From positions 186,001-250,000 of the forward strand of contig NZ_JACBNQ010000001.1 in NCBI RefSeq assembly GCF_013403245.1: 64,000 nucleotides of DNA, in the 5' to 3' direction. The stretch comes from Sedimentibacter hydroxybenzoicus DSM 7310 (GTDB lineage Bacteria > Bacillota > Clostridia > Tissierellales > Sedimentibacteraceae). The translations under genes were made by a program, and so were the position numbers. How positions within the stretch are numbered: the stretch's first letter is position 1; each line of letters begins with the position of its first letter. The notes beneath the pieces were generated by a model. The model did not search any database, was not told the DNA's origin, and saw nothing but the letters and a program-made list of their open reading frames with translations. Of the stretch, positions 9,192-16,811 are shown one piece after another.

Positions 9192-9644
9192 ATGTTTAAT
9201 GATTTAGCAATGAAAATTTACAAACTTTCTACGCAAGGCTACTGCTGCACACAAATTATGTTAAAATTAGCGCTTGATGAAGAAAACAAGGGAAATCAAG
9301 ACTTAATTAAAAGTGCAAATGGATTTTGTAAAGGATTAGGAGGAAGACAGGGAATATGCGGAGTTCTTTCCGGAGGCATCATGATACTCAGCCTTTATGC
9401 AGGAAAGGGAAGTGATGGCGAATATAGTCATAACAATTACGGCAGTATGGTAAATGAATTCATTGATTGGTTTGAAGATGAATTTTGCAGCTTAGAATGC
9501 ATTGATATTATAGGAGTTAACAGCTTTGAAGAAAACAACAATAGTTATATGCTTAAGTGTGGGAACATATTAGTTAAAAGCTATGAAAAGGTTGTTGATA
9601 TATTAAATGAAAACGATTATGAATTTGGTTACAGAGAAGATTAA
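9192..9644 (+). CDS. C_GCAxxG_C_C family protein, DVU_1555-like
   Basis: A 150-residue Cys-rich protein of the C_GCAxxG_C_C family, whose members are thought to bind metal or Fe-S and often sit beside oxidoreductases. Visible Cys: GYCCTQ near residue 15, NGFCKGLGGRQGICGVLSGG near 43-60, DEFCSLEC near 97 and MLKCGN near 117. The start ATG 9192 follows a good GAGGAGGG site. The reading frame overlaps the next gene by 38 bases, which suggests translational coupling. Its precise function is not known. Confidence 0.75.
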   Translation: MFNDLAMKIYKLSTQGYCCTQIMLKLALDEENKGNQDLIKSANGFCKGLGGRQGICGVLSGGIMILSLYAGKGSDGEYSHNNYGSMVNEFIDWFEDEFCSLECIDIIGVNSFEENNNSYMLKCGNILVKSYEKVVDILNENDYEFGYRED

Positions 9645-10764
9645 TAAAACAGGTGCGGTTATAGTTGCAGCCGGTATGTCTTCACGTATGAAGGACTTTA
9701 AGCCATTAATGAAAATCGGCAAATATTCAATGATAGAAAACGCGGTGATTAATTATAAAAAGAGCGGAATAGATGAAATAATAATAGTTACAGGCTTTCG
9801 CGAGAATGACATTAAAGAAAAATTGACCGGTTATGATGTTAAATTTGTTCATAATAAAGATTATTCGAAAACACAGATGTTTGATTCCGTGTGCATTGGG
9901 CTAAAAGAATTTGCAGACAATGCAGATATGATATTTATAACACCGGCAGATTGCCCTTTTGTCCAAACGTATACACTCAAGAAAATGATGGAAGAAATGG
10001 ATAATAATGAACTTTATTATATAAGGCCGTACTATTTAGGAAAAAGCGGACATCCTCTCTTAGTAAGCAATAAATGTGCAGGAATAATTTTAGAACATGA
10101 TGGTGCAATGGGGTTGAAGGGTGCCGTTAATAAAATTTCAGAAAACTACAAAAACATGTCTTTTGTTGATCCAGGTATTTTATTGGATGCAGATAATCCA
10201 TCGGAATTTCAAAAATTACTGTCGTATAAAGAAAACAGCAAGTACCCATCAATGGATATTTGCAGACAGATATATGATAACTTTAATATAAGTAAAGAAA
10301 TAAAATTACACTCTGAAAAAGTAACTGAAGTTGCATTATCTATTTATAATATGATGTATAAGTGCGGAATAATTTTAAATAAGGATCTTATTGTTGCGGC
10401 AAGTATGCTTCATGATATTGCCAAGGGCGAGAAAAAACATAATATTGTAGCAGCACAATGGATAAGAGAAATGGGCTATAAGGAAGTTTCAGATATTATA
10501 GAAGAGCATATGCACCTCCGTGATTATAACGATGAAATAACTGAAAAGGAAGTTGTGTATTTAGCAGATAAGCTGGTCGCAGGTGATAGGTTAGTAACTA
10601 TTGAGCAAAAATTCGCAGCAAAAGAGCAACTATATGCTTATGATCTTAATGTGCTTAAAATCATAAAAGAAAGAAAAGAACAGGCAATGAAATGTTATAG
10701 CATGATATATAAGCAGGAAGAAAATAATATATGTGCAATAGAAACAAGTATGGAGGAAAAGTAA
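9607..10764 (+). CDS. MocA/MobA-like nucleotidyltransferase fused to an HD domain, DVU_1551-like
   Basis: A 385-residue two-domain protein. Residues ~13-200 are a molybdenum cofactor nucleotidyltransferase domain: AVIVAAGMSSRMKDFKPLM for nucleotide binding, then FITPADCPF for the metal site. MocA proteins of this type attach CMP to molybdopterin to give MCD, the cofactor of the xanthine oxidase family. Residues ~215-345 are an HD phosphohydrolase-like domain (LHSEKVTEVA, MLHDIAKGEKKH, IIEEHMHL). The fusion might couple cofactor synthesis with hydrolysis of a nucleotide or phosphoester, which is inferred. The start may be ATG 9607 or ATG 9619; neither has a clear ribosome binding site, fitting coupling to the overlapping upstream gene. 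Confidence 0.8.
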   Translation: MKTIMNLVTEKINKTGAVIVAAGMSSRMKDFKPLMKIGKYSMIENAVINYKKSGIDEIIIVTGFRENDIKEKLTGYDVKFVHNKDYSKTQMFDSVCIGLKEFADNADMIFITPADCPFVQTYTLKKMMEEMDNNELYYIRPYYLGKSGHPLLVSNKCAGIILEHDGAMGLKGAVNKISENYKNMSFVDPGILLDADNPSEFQKLLSYKENSKYPSMDICRQIYDNFNISKEIKLHSEKVTEVALSIYNMMYKCGIILNKDLIVAASMLHDIAKGEKKHNIVAAQWIREMGYKEVSDIIEEHMHLRDYNDEITEKEVVYLADKLVAGDRLVTIEQKFAAKEQLYAYDLNVLKIIKERKEQAMKCYSMIYKQEENNICAIETSMEEK

Positions 10765-12080
10765 TGACTGACAAAACTATTAGCCTTTGCCCGATATGTT
10801 TAAAACGCATAGAGGCAACATACATAAATAAAAATGACACTATATTTCTTTGTAAAAATTGTAAAGAACATGGGGATTTTTTTACTCCCGTATGGAGGGG
10901 GTATCCTTCGTTAGATAAGTGGGTTAAAAATTCACCGGAAATAGAAAATAATAATAATAATTGTCCTGATATGTGTGGATTGTGCGAATACCATGGAAAT
11001 AAAACCTGTTGCACAATACTTAATGTAACTGACAAATGCAATCTTAAATGCAATTTTTGTTTTGCAGGTGAATTAACTCAGAGGGAGCCATCTTATGATT
11101 ACATAAAAAAATGCTTAGATGATATGGCTGACAAAAAAATTACACATATTCATTTTAGCGGGGGAGAGCCTACAACCCGAAATGATATACCTGAATTGGC
11201 TAAATATGCAGTAAGTAAAGGATTTAAGTATATACAGCTTAATACTAACGGATTAAGAATAGCACGCGATGAATCATATGCTAAGGAGCTGGCTGATGCA
11301 GGCATAAGTGCTGTATTTCTTCAATTCGACTCAACAGATGATGACATTAATAAGACTATCAGAGGAGTTCCATTATTAGCTGAAAAGATTAAGGCTATAG
11401 AGAATTGTGATAAAGCATATCTTGGCGTCGTACTGGTACCTACGCTGATACCTGGTGTAAATACTGATAACATCGGTGATATAATAAAGTTTGGTATAGG
11501 CTATATTCCTGCAGTCAGAGGTATTCATTTTCAGCCGGTAACTTATGTCGGTAAATATCCGGAAGATCCCGAAAATTGTAATCGAATTACAATTCCGGAG
11601 GTTTTAAGAGCAATAGAAAAGCAAACAGAAGGAATGATAAAAACAGAACAGTTTACCCCTTCAAGCTGTTATCATCCTATGTGCAGCTTTCATGCCGAGT
11701 TTGTTTATGATAATGAAAGACTGATGCCACTGCTTAAAAAGCAATCGGGTAAAAAACAATCAGGAAGCTGTTGTTCAACAGATGATGTACCAAGTAACGC
11801 AGTAAGAAAAAACCAAAACTTTTTAAATCAAAAATGGACTCGTCCAGATAAATGTGAATGTTCAGAAGATAAAACGTCTATGGAAGGTTTCTTGAGCTAT
11901 ATGAAAAATAAAAGTTTTACAATCAGTTCAAAAGCTTTCCAAGATGAATACAACATAGATTTAAACAGATTAAAAAGATGTTCGCTGCATGTTTACGATA
12001 ATGGAAAGCTGATACCTTTTTGTGCAGAATATACATATCATAAGAATCAAAAATTATTTAACTTTCCTGACGGATGCTAG
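10764..12080 (+). CDS. Radical SAM protein with MJ0619/Tes-like N-terminus (TrsS-like)
   Basis: A 438-residue radical SAM enzyme. The cluster motif DKCNLKCNFCFA lies near residue 93, and HFSGGEPTTRND follows. Before it is a Cys-rich N-terminus: CPIC near residue 9, CKNCKEHGDF near 35 and CPDMCGLCEYHGNKTCC near 70. That layout is shared with MJ0619 (pterin methylation) and archaeal tetraether lipid synthase. The C-terminal part has SGSCCSTDD and a further Cys cluster (CECSEDK), likely auxiliary cluster ligands. I recall the family name TrsS for the (seleno)protein at this position in related loci; no in-frame UGA occurs here. ATG 10764 with GGAGG upstream overlaps the preceding stop by one base (TAATG). 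Its substrate is unknown. Confidence 0.82.
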   Translation: MTDKTISLCPICLKRIEATYINKNDTIFLCKNCKEHGDFFTPVWRGYPSLDKWVKNSPEIENNNNNCPDMCGLCEYHGNKTCCTILNVTDKCNLKCNFCFAGELTQREPSYDYIKKCLDDMADKKITHIHFSGGEPTTRNDIPELAKYAVSKGFKYIQLNTNGLRIARDESYAKELADAGISAVFLQFDSTDDDINKTIRGVPLLAEKIKAIENCDKAYLGVVLVPTLIPGVNTDNIGDIIKFGIGYIPAVRGIHFQPVTYVGKYPEDPENCNRITIPEVLRAIEKQTEGMIKTEQFTPSSCYHPMCSFHAEFVYDNERLMPLLKKQSGKKQSGSCCSTDDVPSNAVRKNQNFLNQKWTRPDKCECSEDKTSMEGFLSYMKNKSFTISSKAFQDEYNIDLNRLKRCSLHVYDNGKLIPFCAEYTYHKNQKLFNFPDGC

Positions 12081-12088
12081 GAGGTATT

Positions 12089-12775
12089 ATGAATTTATAT
12101 GAAAGTGATACTTTGAAAAATGCAATTGGAGATGCATTGAGACCGGGAGGATTTCAACTTACTGACAGAGCGTTGGATTTCTGTAAATTTCAGTCAGGAG
12201 ATATGTTGCTGGATTTAGGATGCGGAAGAGGAGCTACAATAAATTATATTAATAGCAATTATGACTATAAAATTTGCGGGTTAGATATTTCGGAGAAGTT
12301 AATTTCTTATGCAAGAAGTATTAATAAGGACAATGAAATTATATTATCATCTGCTGATAATATATTGTATGAAAATGAATTTTTTCATGGTGTGATAGCA
12401 GAATGCACATTATCATTGATGGAAGGTATTCAAGAAGTGTTTAAAGAAGTTAACAGGGTATTAAAAAATAATGGTTACTTTATAATTACTGACGTTTATG
12501 CAAAAAAAACAGAATACTTAGAAGAACTTAAAAAATTTGAACTAAATACATGTTTAAAAAACCCTCTTGACTTAATCATACTAAAGGAATTTCTTTCAAA
12601 CAGCGGGTTTAATGTTTTACTCGAGGAAAGACATGATAATATGATTATACAGCTTGTAGCGGATATTATTTTTAATGGATGCAGCACAACCAACCTTTGT
12701 ATTGACAGAAAAATGAAAGACCTGCTGATAAAATCTAAAATTGGATATATGTTAATGATTGCACAAAAGAGGTAA
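12089..12775 (+). CDS. Class I SAM-dependent methyltransferase, DVU_1556/TrsM-like
   Basis: A 228-residue Rossmann methyltransferase. Motif I is LLDLGCGRGATINYI near residue 41 and the acidic loop is CGLDISEKLI near 65. HGVIAECTLSLMEG near 105 replaces the usual post-motif IV NPP-type sequence. It is the last large gene of the aldehyde oxidoreductase operon, and the chosen ATG sits 5 bases after AGGAGG while the preceding ORF is ending, so the two are coupled. Being paired with the radical SAM enzyme suggests that both act on one product. The acceptor of the methyl group is not predictable. Confidence 0.75.
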   Translation: MNLYESDTLKNAIGDALRPGGFQLTDRALDFCKFQSGDMLLDLGCGRGATINYINSNYDYKICGLDISEKLISYARSINKDNEIILSSADNILYENEFFHGVIAECTLSLMEGIQEVFKEVNRVLKNNGYFIITDVYAKKTEYLEELKKFELNTCLKNPLDLIILKEFLSNSGFNVLLEERHDNMIIQLVADIIFNGCSTTNLCIDRKMKDLLIKSKIGYMLMIAQKR

Positions 12776-12841
12776 ACATTGTATAATAATATAAAAGAAA
12801 ATTTGGATTAAAAAAATGAGCTGCCGGATTCTTTCAGACAG

Positions 12842-12865
12842 CGTTATATTTTTAAAAAGACAATG
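12842..12865. promoter_or_regulatory. Second ModE-box-like sequence
   Basis: CGTTATAT, 8 bases, AGACAATG. By eye it matches the 2027-2050 site at 21 of 24 positions, including the AT-rich centre, though the right half-site is weaker. It lies 10 bases before the Cys-rich small ORF and about 170 bases before the strong ModE box of modA. Confidence 0.3.
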
Positions 12866-12875
12866 AATCGAAATA

Positions 12876-12989
12876 ATGGCAGATGAGGTTTTAATTTTAT
12901 CTGATATAAGTAAGCTTAGTCCGGGTGATTCGTGTTTAAATTGCAGCATTTGCACATTTCCTAACTGTGGATTTGGCAAAGGCTGCTAA
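12876..12989 (+). CDS. Putative 37-residue Cys-rich peptide
   Basis: ATG 12876 opens a 37-codon frame whose first 19 residues are ordinary (MADEVLILSDISKLSPGD) and whose end is packed with Cys: CLNCSICTFPNC and then GFGKGC. That gives six Cys in the last 18 residues, in CxxCxxC spacing like a cluster-binding tail. There is no clear ribosome binding site. The same frame runs back through one UGA (12864) to ATG 12816. It lies between the methyltransferase and modA. It may be a real metal-binding or substrate peptide of the upstream operon, or the surviving 3' end of a lost gene. I do not recognise the family. Confidence 0.4.
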   Translation: MADEVLILSDISKLSPGDSCLNCSICTFPNCGFGKGC

Positions 12990-13033
12990 ATATCAGAATA
13001 ACTCCACTTAACATGAGTTGAGTTTCGTTTACC

Positions 13034-13061
13034 AACGTTATACTTTAGTAAGTATAACGTT
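13034..13061. promoter_or_regulatory. ModE box of the modABC operon
   Basis: A perfect 28-base inverted repeat: AACGTTATACTT, TAGT, AAGTATAACGTT. The 24-base core (CGTTATAC, 8 bases, GTATAACG) has the half-sites and spacing of the E. coli ModE operator. It lies 31 bases before the modA start and overlaps a possible -10 (TATACT at 13039), so bound ModE would repress. A gene for a ModE-type DNA-binding domain is encoded at the other end of the operon. Confidence 0.8.
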
Positions 13062-13092
13062 AAAATAAAAAAATATTACGAGGAGATGTAAA

Positions 13093-13866
13093 ATGAAAAA
13101 AAATTTATGTTTATTTTTAGTTATTATTTCAACACTTTTTTTAATTAGCTGTAGTGACACACAAAAAGTGCAATCGGATACTACGATCCTTGTTTCAGCT
13201 GCTGCAAGCTTGAAAAATTGCATGGAAAATGATTTGATTCCCATGTTTGAACAAAAGAATCCCAATATAAAAATTAATGCTACATATGACAGTTCAGGCA
13301 AGCTTCAAGCACAAATCGAAGAAGGAGCAGATGTGGATGTATTTATGTCTGCTGCCGAAAAACAAATGAATGCATTAAATGAAAAAGGTTTGATCGTTGA
13401 GAACTCCATTGTACCTTTGTTGGAAAACGAGTTGGTACTTATAGTGCCTAAGGGAAATGAAAACAATATAAAAGATTTCGATGATATGCTGAATGCAGAA
13501 ATTATTGCTGTGGGCGATCCTGAAAGTGTTCCTGCAGGACAATATGCCAAGGAGTTATTAGAAAATTTAGACTTATGGGATGAGGTATCAGGCAAATCAA
13601 GCTTAGGAACCAATGTTACGGAGGTTTTGAACTGGGTAGCAGAAGGAAGTGCTGATACAGGAATTGTATATGCAACCGATGCAGCTTCTAATGATAAGGT
13701 TGAGGTGGTTTCGGCAGCACCTGAAGGTAGCGTATCAAAAGTAATTTATCCTGTAGGTATCATAAAAGCAACGACTAAATTGGACCCCTCGAAATCTTTC
13801 GTTGAATTTTTACAAACTGACGATGCAAAAGAAATCTTTGCAAAATATGGCTTTAAGCCGAATTAA
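13093..13866 (+). CDS. modA: Molybdate/tungstate ABC transporter, substrate-binding lipoprotein ModA
   Basis: A 257-residue periplasmic-type binding protein of the usual ModA length. The N-terminus is a lipoprotein signal with lipobox LISC near residue 19, so it is anchored outside the membrane. The mature part starts with the ModA hallmark TILVSAAASLKNCMEN, in which Ser residues contact the oxyanion, and continues with NATYDSSGKLQAQIEEGAD. The start follows CGAGGAG by about 8 bases. modB and modC follow within 10 bases and 0 bases. It captures molybdate, and possibly tungstate, for the enzymes encoded upstream; selectivity cannot be read from the sequence. Confidence 0.93.
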   Translation: MKKNLCLFLVIISTLFLISCSDTQKVQSDTTILVSAAASLKNCMENDLIPMFEQKNPNIKINATYDSSGKLQAQIEEGADVDVFMSAAEKQMNALNEKGLIVENSIVPLLENELVLIVPKGNENNIKDFDDMLNAEIIAVGDPESVPAGQYAKELLENLDLWDEVSGKSSLGTNVTEVLNWVAEGSADTGIVYATDAASNDKVEVVSAAPEGSVSKVIYPVGIIKATTKLDPSKSFVEFLQTDDAKEIFAKYGFKPN

Positions 13867-13875
13867 GGAATTTAT

Positions 13876-14556
13876 ATGAATTTATCTCCAATATTAATCT
13901 CAATAAAAACAGCTTCCGTATCAATAATTGTGACATTTTTTCTTGGAATTTTCATTGCAAGATCAATTGCTGATATGAAGTACGGAAAATTAAAAATTTT
14001 AATAGACGGAATTCTTACATTACCGTTGGTTTTGCCTCCGACAGTTGTCGGATTTTTCCTGCTGTTTATTTTTGGCGTCAAAAGACCTATAGGGATGTTT
14101 TTATTGGAATTTTTAAGTATTAAAATAGTGTTTTCATGGACCTCAACAGTTATTGCTGCTGTTATCGTTTCCTTTCCGTTGATGTACCGTTCTGCACGGG
14201 GAGCCTTTGAACAGGTGGATAAGGATTTAATATTGGCAGGGAGAACTCTGGGGATGTCTGAAAGAAAAATATTTTGGAGAGTTATAATGCCAAATGCTCT
14301 GCCGGGTGTGGCGTCCGGCGGCATTTTGGCATTTGCAAGAGGTCTCGGTGAATTTGGAGCAACAGCCATGATAGCCGGAAATATTGCAGATAAAACCAGG
14401 ACGTTGCCCCTTGCCATATATTCCGAGGTTGCCTCCGGTAACATGGAGGGTGCTTACTCGTATGTATTGGTGGTTATCATAGTGTCCTTTGTTGTGCTGT
14501 CTTTGATGAATTATTTTATTATGAAGCAAAATAAATATTCAAATAAAGGTGTATAG
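13876..14556 (+). CDS. modB: Molybdate ABC transporter permease ModB
   Basis: A 226-residue inner membrane permease with five to six predicted membrane segments, the usual ModB size. The EAA loop that contacts the ATPase reads AGRTLGMSERKIFWRVIMPNALPG around residues 120-145 (quoted here only as its family motif). ILTLPLVLPPTVVGFFLL near 46-63 is typical of ModB. It begins 10 bases after modA. The stop TAG is immediately followed by the ATG of modC. It forms the membrane channel of the molybdate transporter together with ModA and ModC. Confidence 0.93.
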   Translation: MNLSPILISIKTASVSIIVTFFLGIFIARSIADMKYGKLKILIDGILTLPLVLPPTVVGFFLLFIFGVKRPIGMFLLEFLSIKIVFSWTSTVIAAVIVSFPLMYRSARGAFEQVDKDLILAGRTLGMSERKIFWRVIMPNALPGVASGGILAFARGLGEFGATAMIAGNIADKTRTLPLAIYSEVASGNMEGAYSYVLVVIIVSFVVLSLMNYFIMKQNKYSNKGV

Positions 14557-15606
14557 ATGAGTTTATCAGTTTCAATAAAGAAAAAGTTCAAGGATTTTAA
14601 TTTAGATGTGAATTTTGAAAACGACGGTGATTATTTTGGTGTATTAGGTCCTTCGGGCAGCGGTAAAAGCATGACTTTAAAATGTATAGCCGGCTTGGAA
14701 ACTCCCGATGAAGGCCGTATTGTGTTCAATGACAGAGTTCTGTTTGATTCACAGCAAAATATTAATGTAAAGCCTCAGGACAGAAAAATAGGTTATCTGT
14801 TTCAGAGCTATGCATTGTTTCCAAATATGACTGCTGAACAAAATATAGGCTGCGGTTTAAAATGCTCTAAAGAAGATAGGAAAATAAAAACAGGTAAAAT
14901 GATCGAGTTGTTCCATCTTGAAGGATTAGAAAAGAAATATCCGTGGCAACTATCGGGGGGACAGCAGCAAAGGGTTGCCTTAGCCCGTATTTTTGCTTAT
15001 GAACCGGAAGCATTATTGCTTGATGAGCCGTTTTCCGCATTGGACTCGCACCTGAAGGAAGAGCTCCAAGCGGAGGTTTTTGAGTTTTTAAAGCTATACG
15101 AAGGGCAAGTGCTGATGGTTACACATCAAAGAGATGAAGTTTATAAATTCTGCAAAAATCTTGCAATTTTAAATAAAGGTAAATTAATTATATACGGAGA
15201 TACCAAGGTTATATTTAATGAACCAAGAACGGTTGAAGCGGCTAAAATAATCGGCTGTAATAATATTTCCCCATGCCGAATTATTTCTTCGGGACAAATT
15301 TTCGTTAATGATTGGGATATTGTACTGCAAACAGAAAAAAAGATACCTGAAAATATAACGTACATAGGTATCAGAGCTCATAGCTTTAAAATTGTAAATA
15401 ATAATCACGAACCAAATATTATGGATTGCGAAATTGTTAATATAACAGATGAACTGTTTGAATACAGCATAGTTTTTAAAAATAGAGCTTCGGAAAACAG
15501 TAAAAAATTAATTTATAAAATAAAAAAGAATGAGTGGGACAGCACAACAAATAAAAATAAGCTTTTTTTAAAAATTCCTGAGGAATCGATATTTATGCTG
15601 ACATAA
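14557..15606 (+). CDS. modC: Molybdate ABC transporter ATP-binding protein ModC
   Basis: A 349-residue ABC ATPase. Walker A is GPSGSGKS near residue 32, the signature is [14 protein letters not shown] near 130 and Walker B is ALLLDEPFSALD near 152. The region after residue ~230 corresponds in position to the MOP/TOBE regulatory domain of ModC but is poorly conserved. It drives molybdate import through ModB. It begins directly after the modB stop and is the last gene of the operon, ending 3 bases before the convergent ModE-like gene. Confidence 0.92.
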   Translation: MSLSVSIKKKFKDFNLDVNFENDGDYFGVLGPSGSGKSMTLKCIAGLETPDEGRIVFNDRVLFDSQQNINVKPQDRKIGYLFQSYALFPNMTAEQNIGCGLKCSKEDRKIKTGKMIELFHLEGLEKKYPWQLSGGQQQRVALARIFAYEPEALLLDEPFSALDSHLKEELQAEVFEFLKLYEGQVLMVTHQRDEVYKFCKNLAILNKGKLIIYGDTKVIFNEPRTVEAAKIIGCNNISPCRIISSGQIFVNDWDIVLQTEKKIPENITYIGIRAHSFKIVNNNHEPNIMDCEIVNITDELFEYSIVFKNRASENSKKLIYKIKKNEWDSTTNKNKLFLKIPEESIFMLT

Positions 15607-15609
15607 TCA

Positions 15610-15954
15610 TTAAAGGTATTCATTGAAATATTCATCGAATATTTCGGTGGCTTTATTTTTCAATTCATTTTCATATGCTTCATATTTCTCTAAAAATTCA
15701 ATACATTTTTGAGTTAAGCTCGAACCGCCTCCGCCCAAGCCGCCGATTTTTCTTTCCAAAAGCTTAAAGCCGAGGTTTTTTTCTGATCCCTTTATCATTC
15801 TCAACGCCTTTGTATATGATAAATTCATTTGCTTGCAGGCAGCATTCAACGAGTCATATTCATTTGTCAATTTAAGCAAGGTTCTGACTCCCGGTCCGAA
15901 AAATATTTCTTCCTTAGCTAACCGTATTTGTAATATATAATGTAAGTTATCCAT
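15610..15954 (-). CDS. ModE-type winged helix-turn-helix regulator (DNA-binding domain only)
   Basis: A 114-residue protein that matches the N-terminal DNA-binding domain of ModE: LAKEEIFFGPGVRTLL, the helix-turn-helix SLNAACKQMNLSYTKALRMI, and the ERKIGGLGGGGSSLT wing near residue 80. It lacks the two C-terminal MOP domains that bind molybdate in E. coli ModE, so metal sensing must work differently or through a partner. ATG 15954 is preceded by GGAGG at 6 bases. Its operator is probably the palindrome at 13034-13061. It is transcribed towards modC and ends 3 bases from it. Confidence 0.85.
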   Translation of the reverse strand: MDNLHYILQIRLAKEEIFFGPGVRTLLKLTNEYDSLNAACKQMNLSYTKALRMIKGSEKNLGFKLLERKIGGLGGGGSSLTQKCIEFLEKYEAYENELKNKATEIFDEYFNEYL

Positions 15955-16064
15955 AATCATCCTCCAATCAAATATATAATACCAAAAATTTCGGGAAAAT
16001 GATATAATAAAATTGTTATTCTGAGCCGGAGGCGAAAACTGACAAATCATAAAAAGGAGTTTTT

Positions 16065-16799
16065 ATGAACCCGTACATTTTACCATGCTCACCTCGCTTT
16101 GTAATTATTGATTACAGGGCAAGTGATGAAATAATAAATTATTTAAAAAAATTAAACATAATTCCTATCAAGACAATTAAATGTAATGAATTGCAGGAGC
16201 CCGTAAACGGACACCCCGATATGGTCATACACCCCATAGATTATGAAAATTTTGTAGTTGCGCCAAATGTATATGACTACTACAGAATTGCTTTAAAAAG
16301 TGCCGGAGTTAGACTAATTAAAGGCAGCACAACTCTAAGCATAAATTATCCCGGAGATATATCGTACAATGTAGCGAGAGTAGGTAGATATGCCATACAT
16401 AATTTGCACCACACCGATGAGGTATTGAAGCATTATTTAGAAAAATCAGGTATCGAATTTATCCATGTTCGACAGGGTTATTCAAAATGCTCAACAACAG
16501 CTCTAAACGGCAATACAGCCTTAACATCAGATACATCCATATATGAAAAACTTACATCATGCAACATAAATTGCTTGTATATAAATCCGGAGGTTGTCTT
16601 ATTAAACGGTTACAATCATGGATTTATCGGCGGATGTACCGGTTTGATTAACGATAAAACATTCTTATCAACAGGAAAAATATGCGATAAAAATATTGCA
16701 GACACAATAAAAGAATTTATCATGTCTGCAGGTTATACATATAATGAAGCGTCAAATGAGCAAATAACAGACTTAGGCACAATTATACCGATTGTTTAA
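16065..16799 (+). CDS. DUF6873 family protein (amidinotransferase-like GME fold, predicted)
   Basis: A 244-residue protein that I recognise as DUF6873, a family assigned to the guanidine-modifying enzyme fold; no activity is established. Conserved-looking segments are HPDMVIHPIDYENFVVAPNV near residue 50, NVARVGRYAIHNLHHTDEVL near 107 and GFIGGCTGLI near 188. It starts at ATG 16065 after AAAAGGAG. A decayed second copy lies at 18437-18869. The stretch before its start carries a decayed GTCATYCTGAGCGA-type motif. No pathway partner is obvious. Confidence 0.7.
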   Translation: MNPYILPCSPRFVIIDYRASDEIINYLKKLNIIPIKTIKCNELQEPVNGHPDMVIHPIDYENFVVAPNVYDYYRIALKSAGVRLIKGSTTLSINYPGDISYNVARVGRYAIHNLHHTDEVLKHYLEKSGIEFIHVRQGYSKCSTTALNGNTALTSDTSIYEKLTSCNINCLYINPEVVLLNGYNHGFIGGCTGLINDKTFLSTGKICDKNIADTIKEFIMSAGYTYNEASNEQITDLGTIIPIV

Positions 16800-16811
16800 G
16801 TCACACGTTTA

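Noticed and set aside
12816-12989. Selenoprotein reading of the Cys-rich ORF through UGA at 12864
   Set aside because: No SECIS-like hairpin is evident directly after the UGA, and the residues before it show no family features. Kept only as an alternative.
16017-16045. Full copy of the GTCATCCTGAGCGA-type motif before the DUF6873 gene
   Set aside because: Only TTATTCTGAGCCGGAGGCGAA is recognisable; too diverged to list as its own repeat feature.
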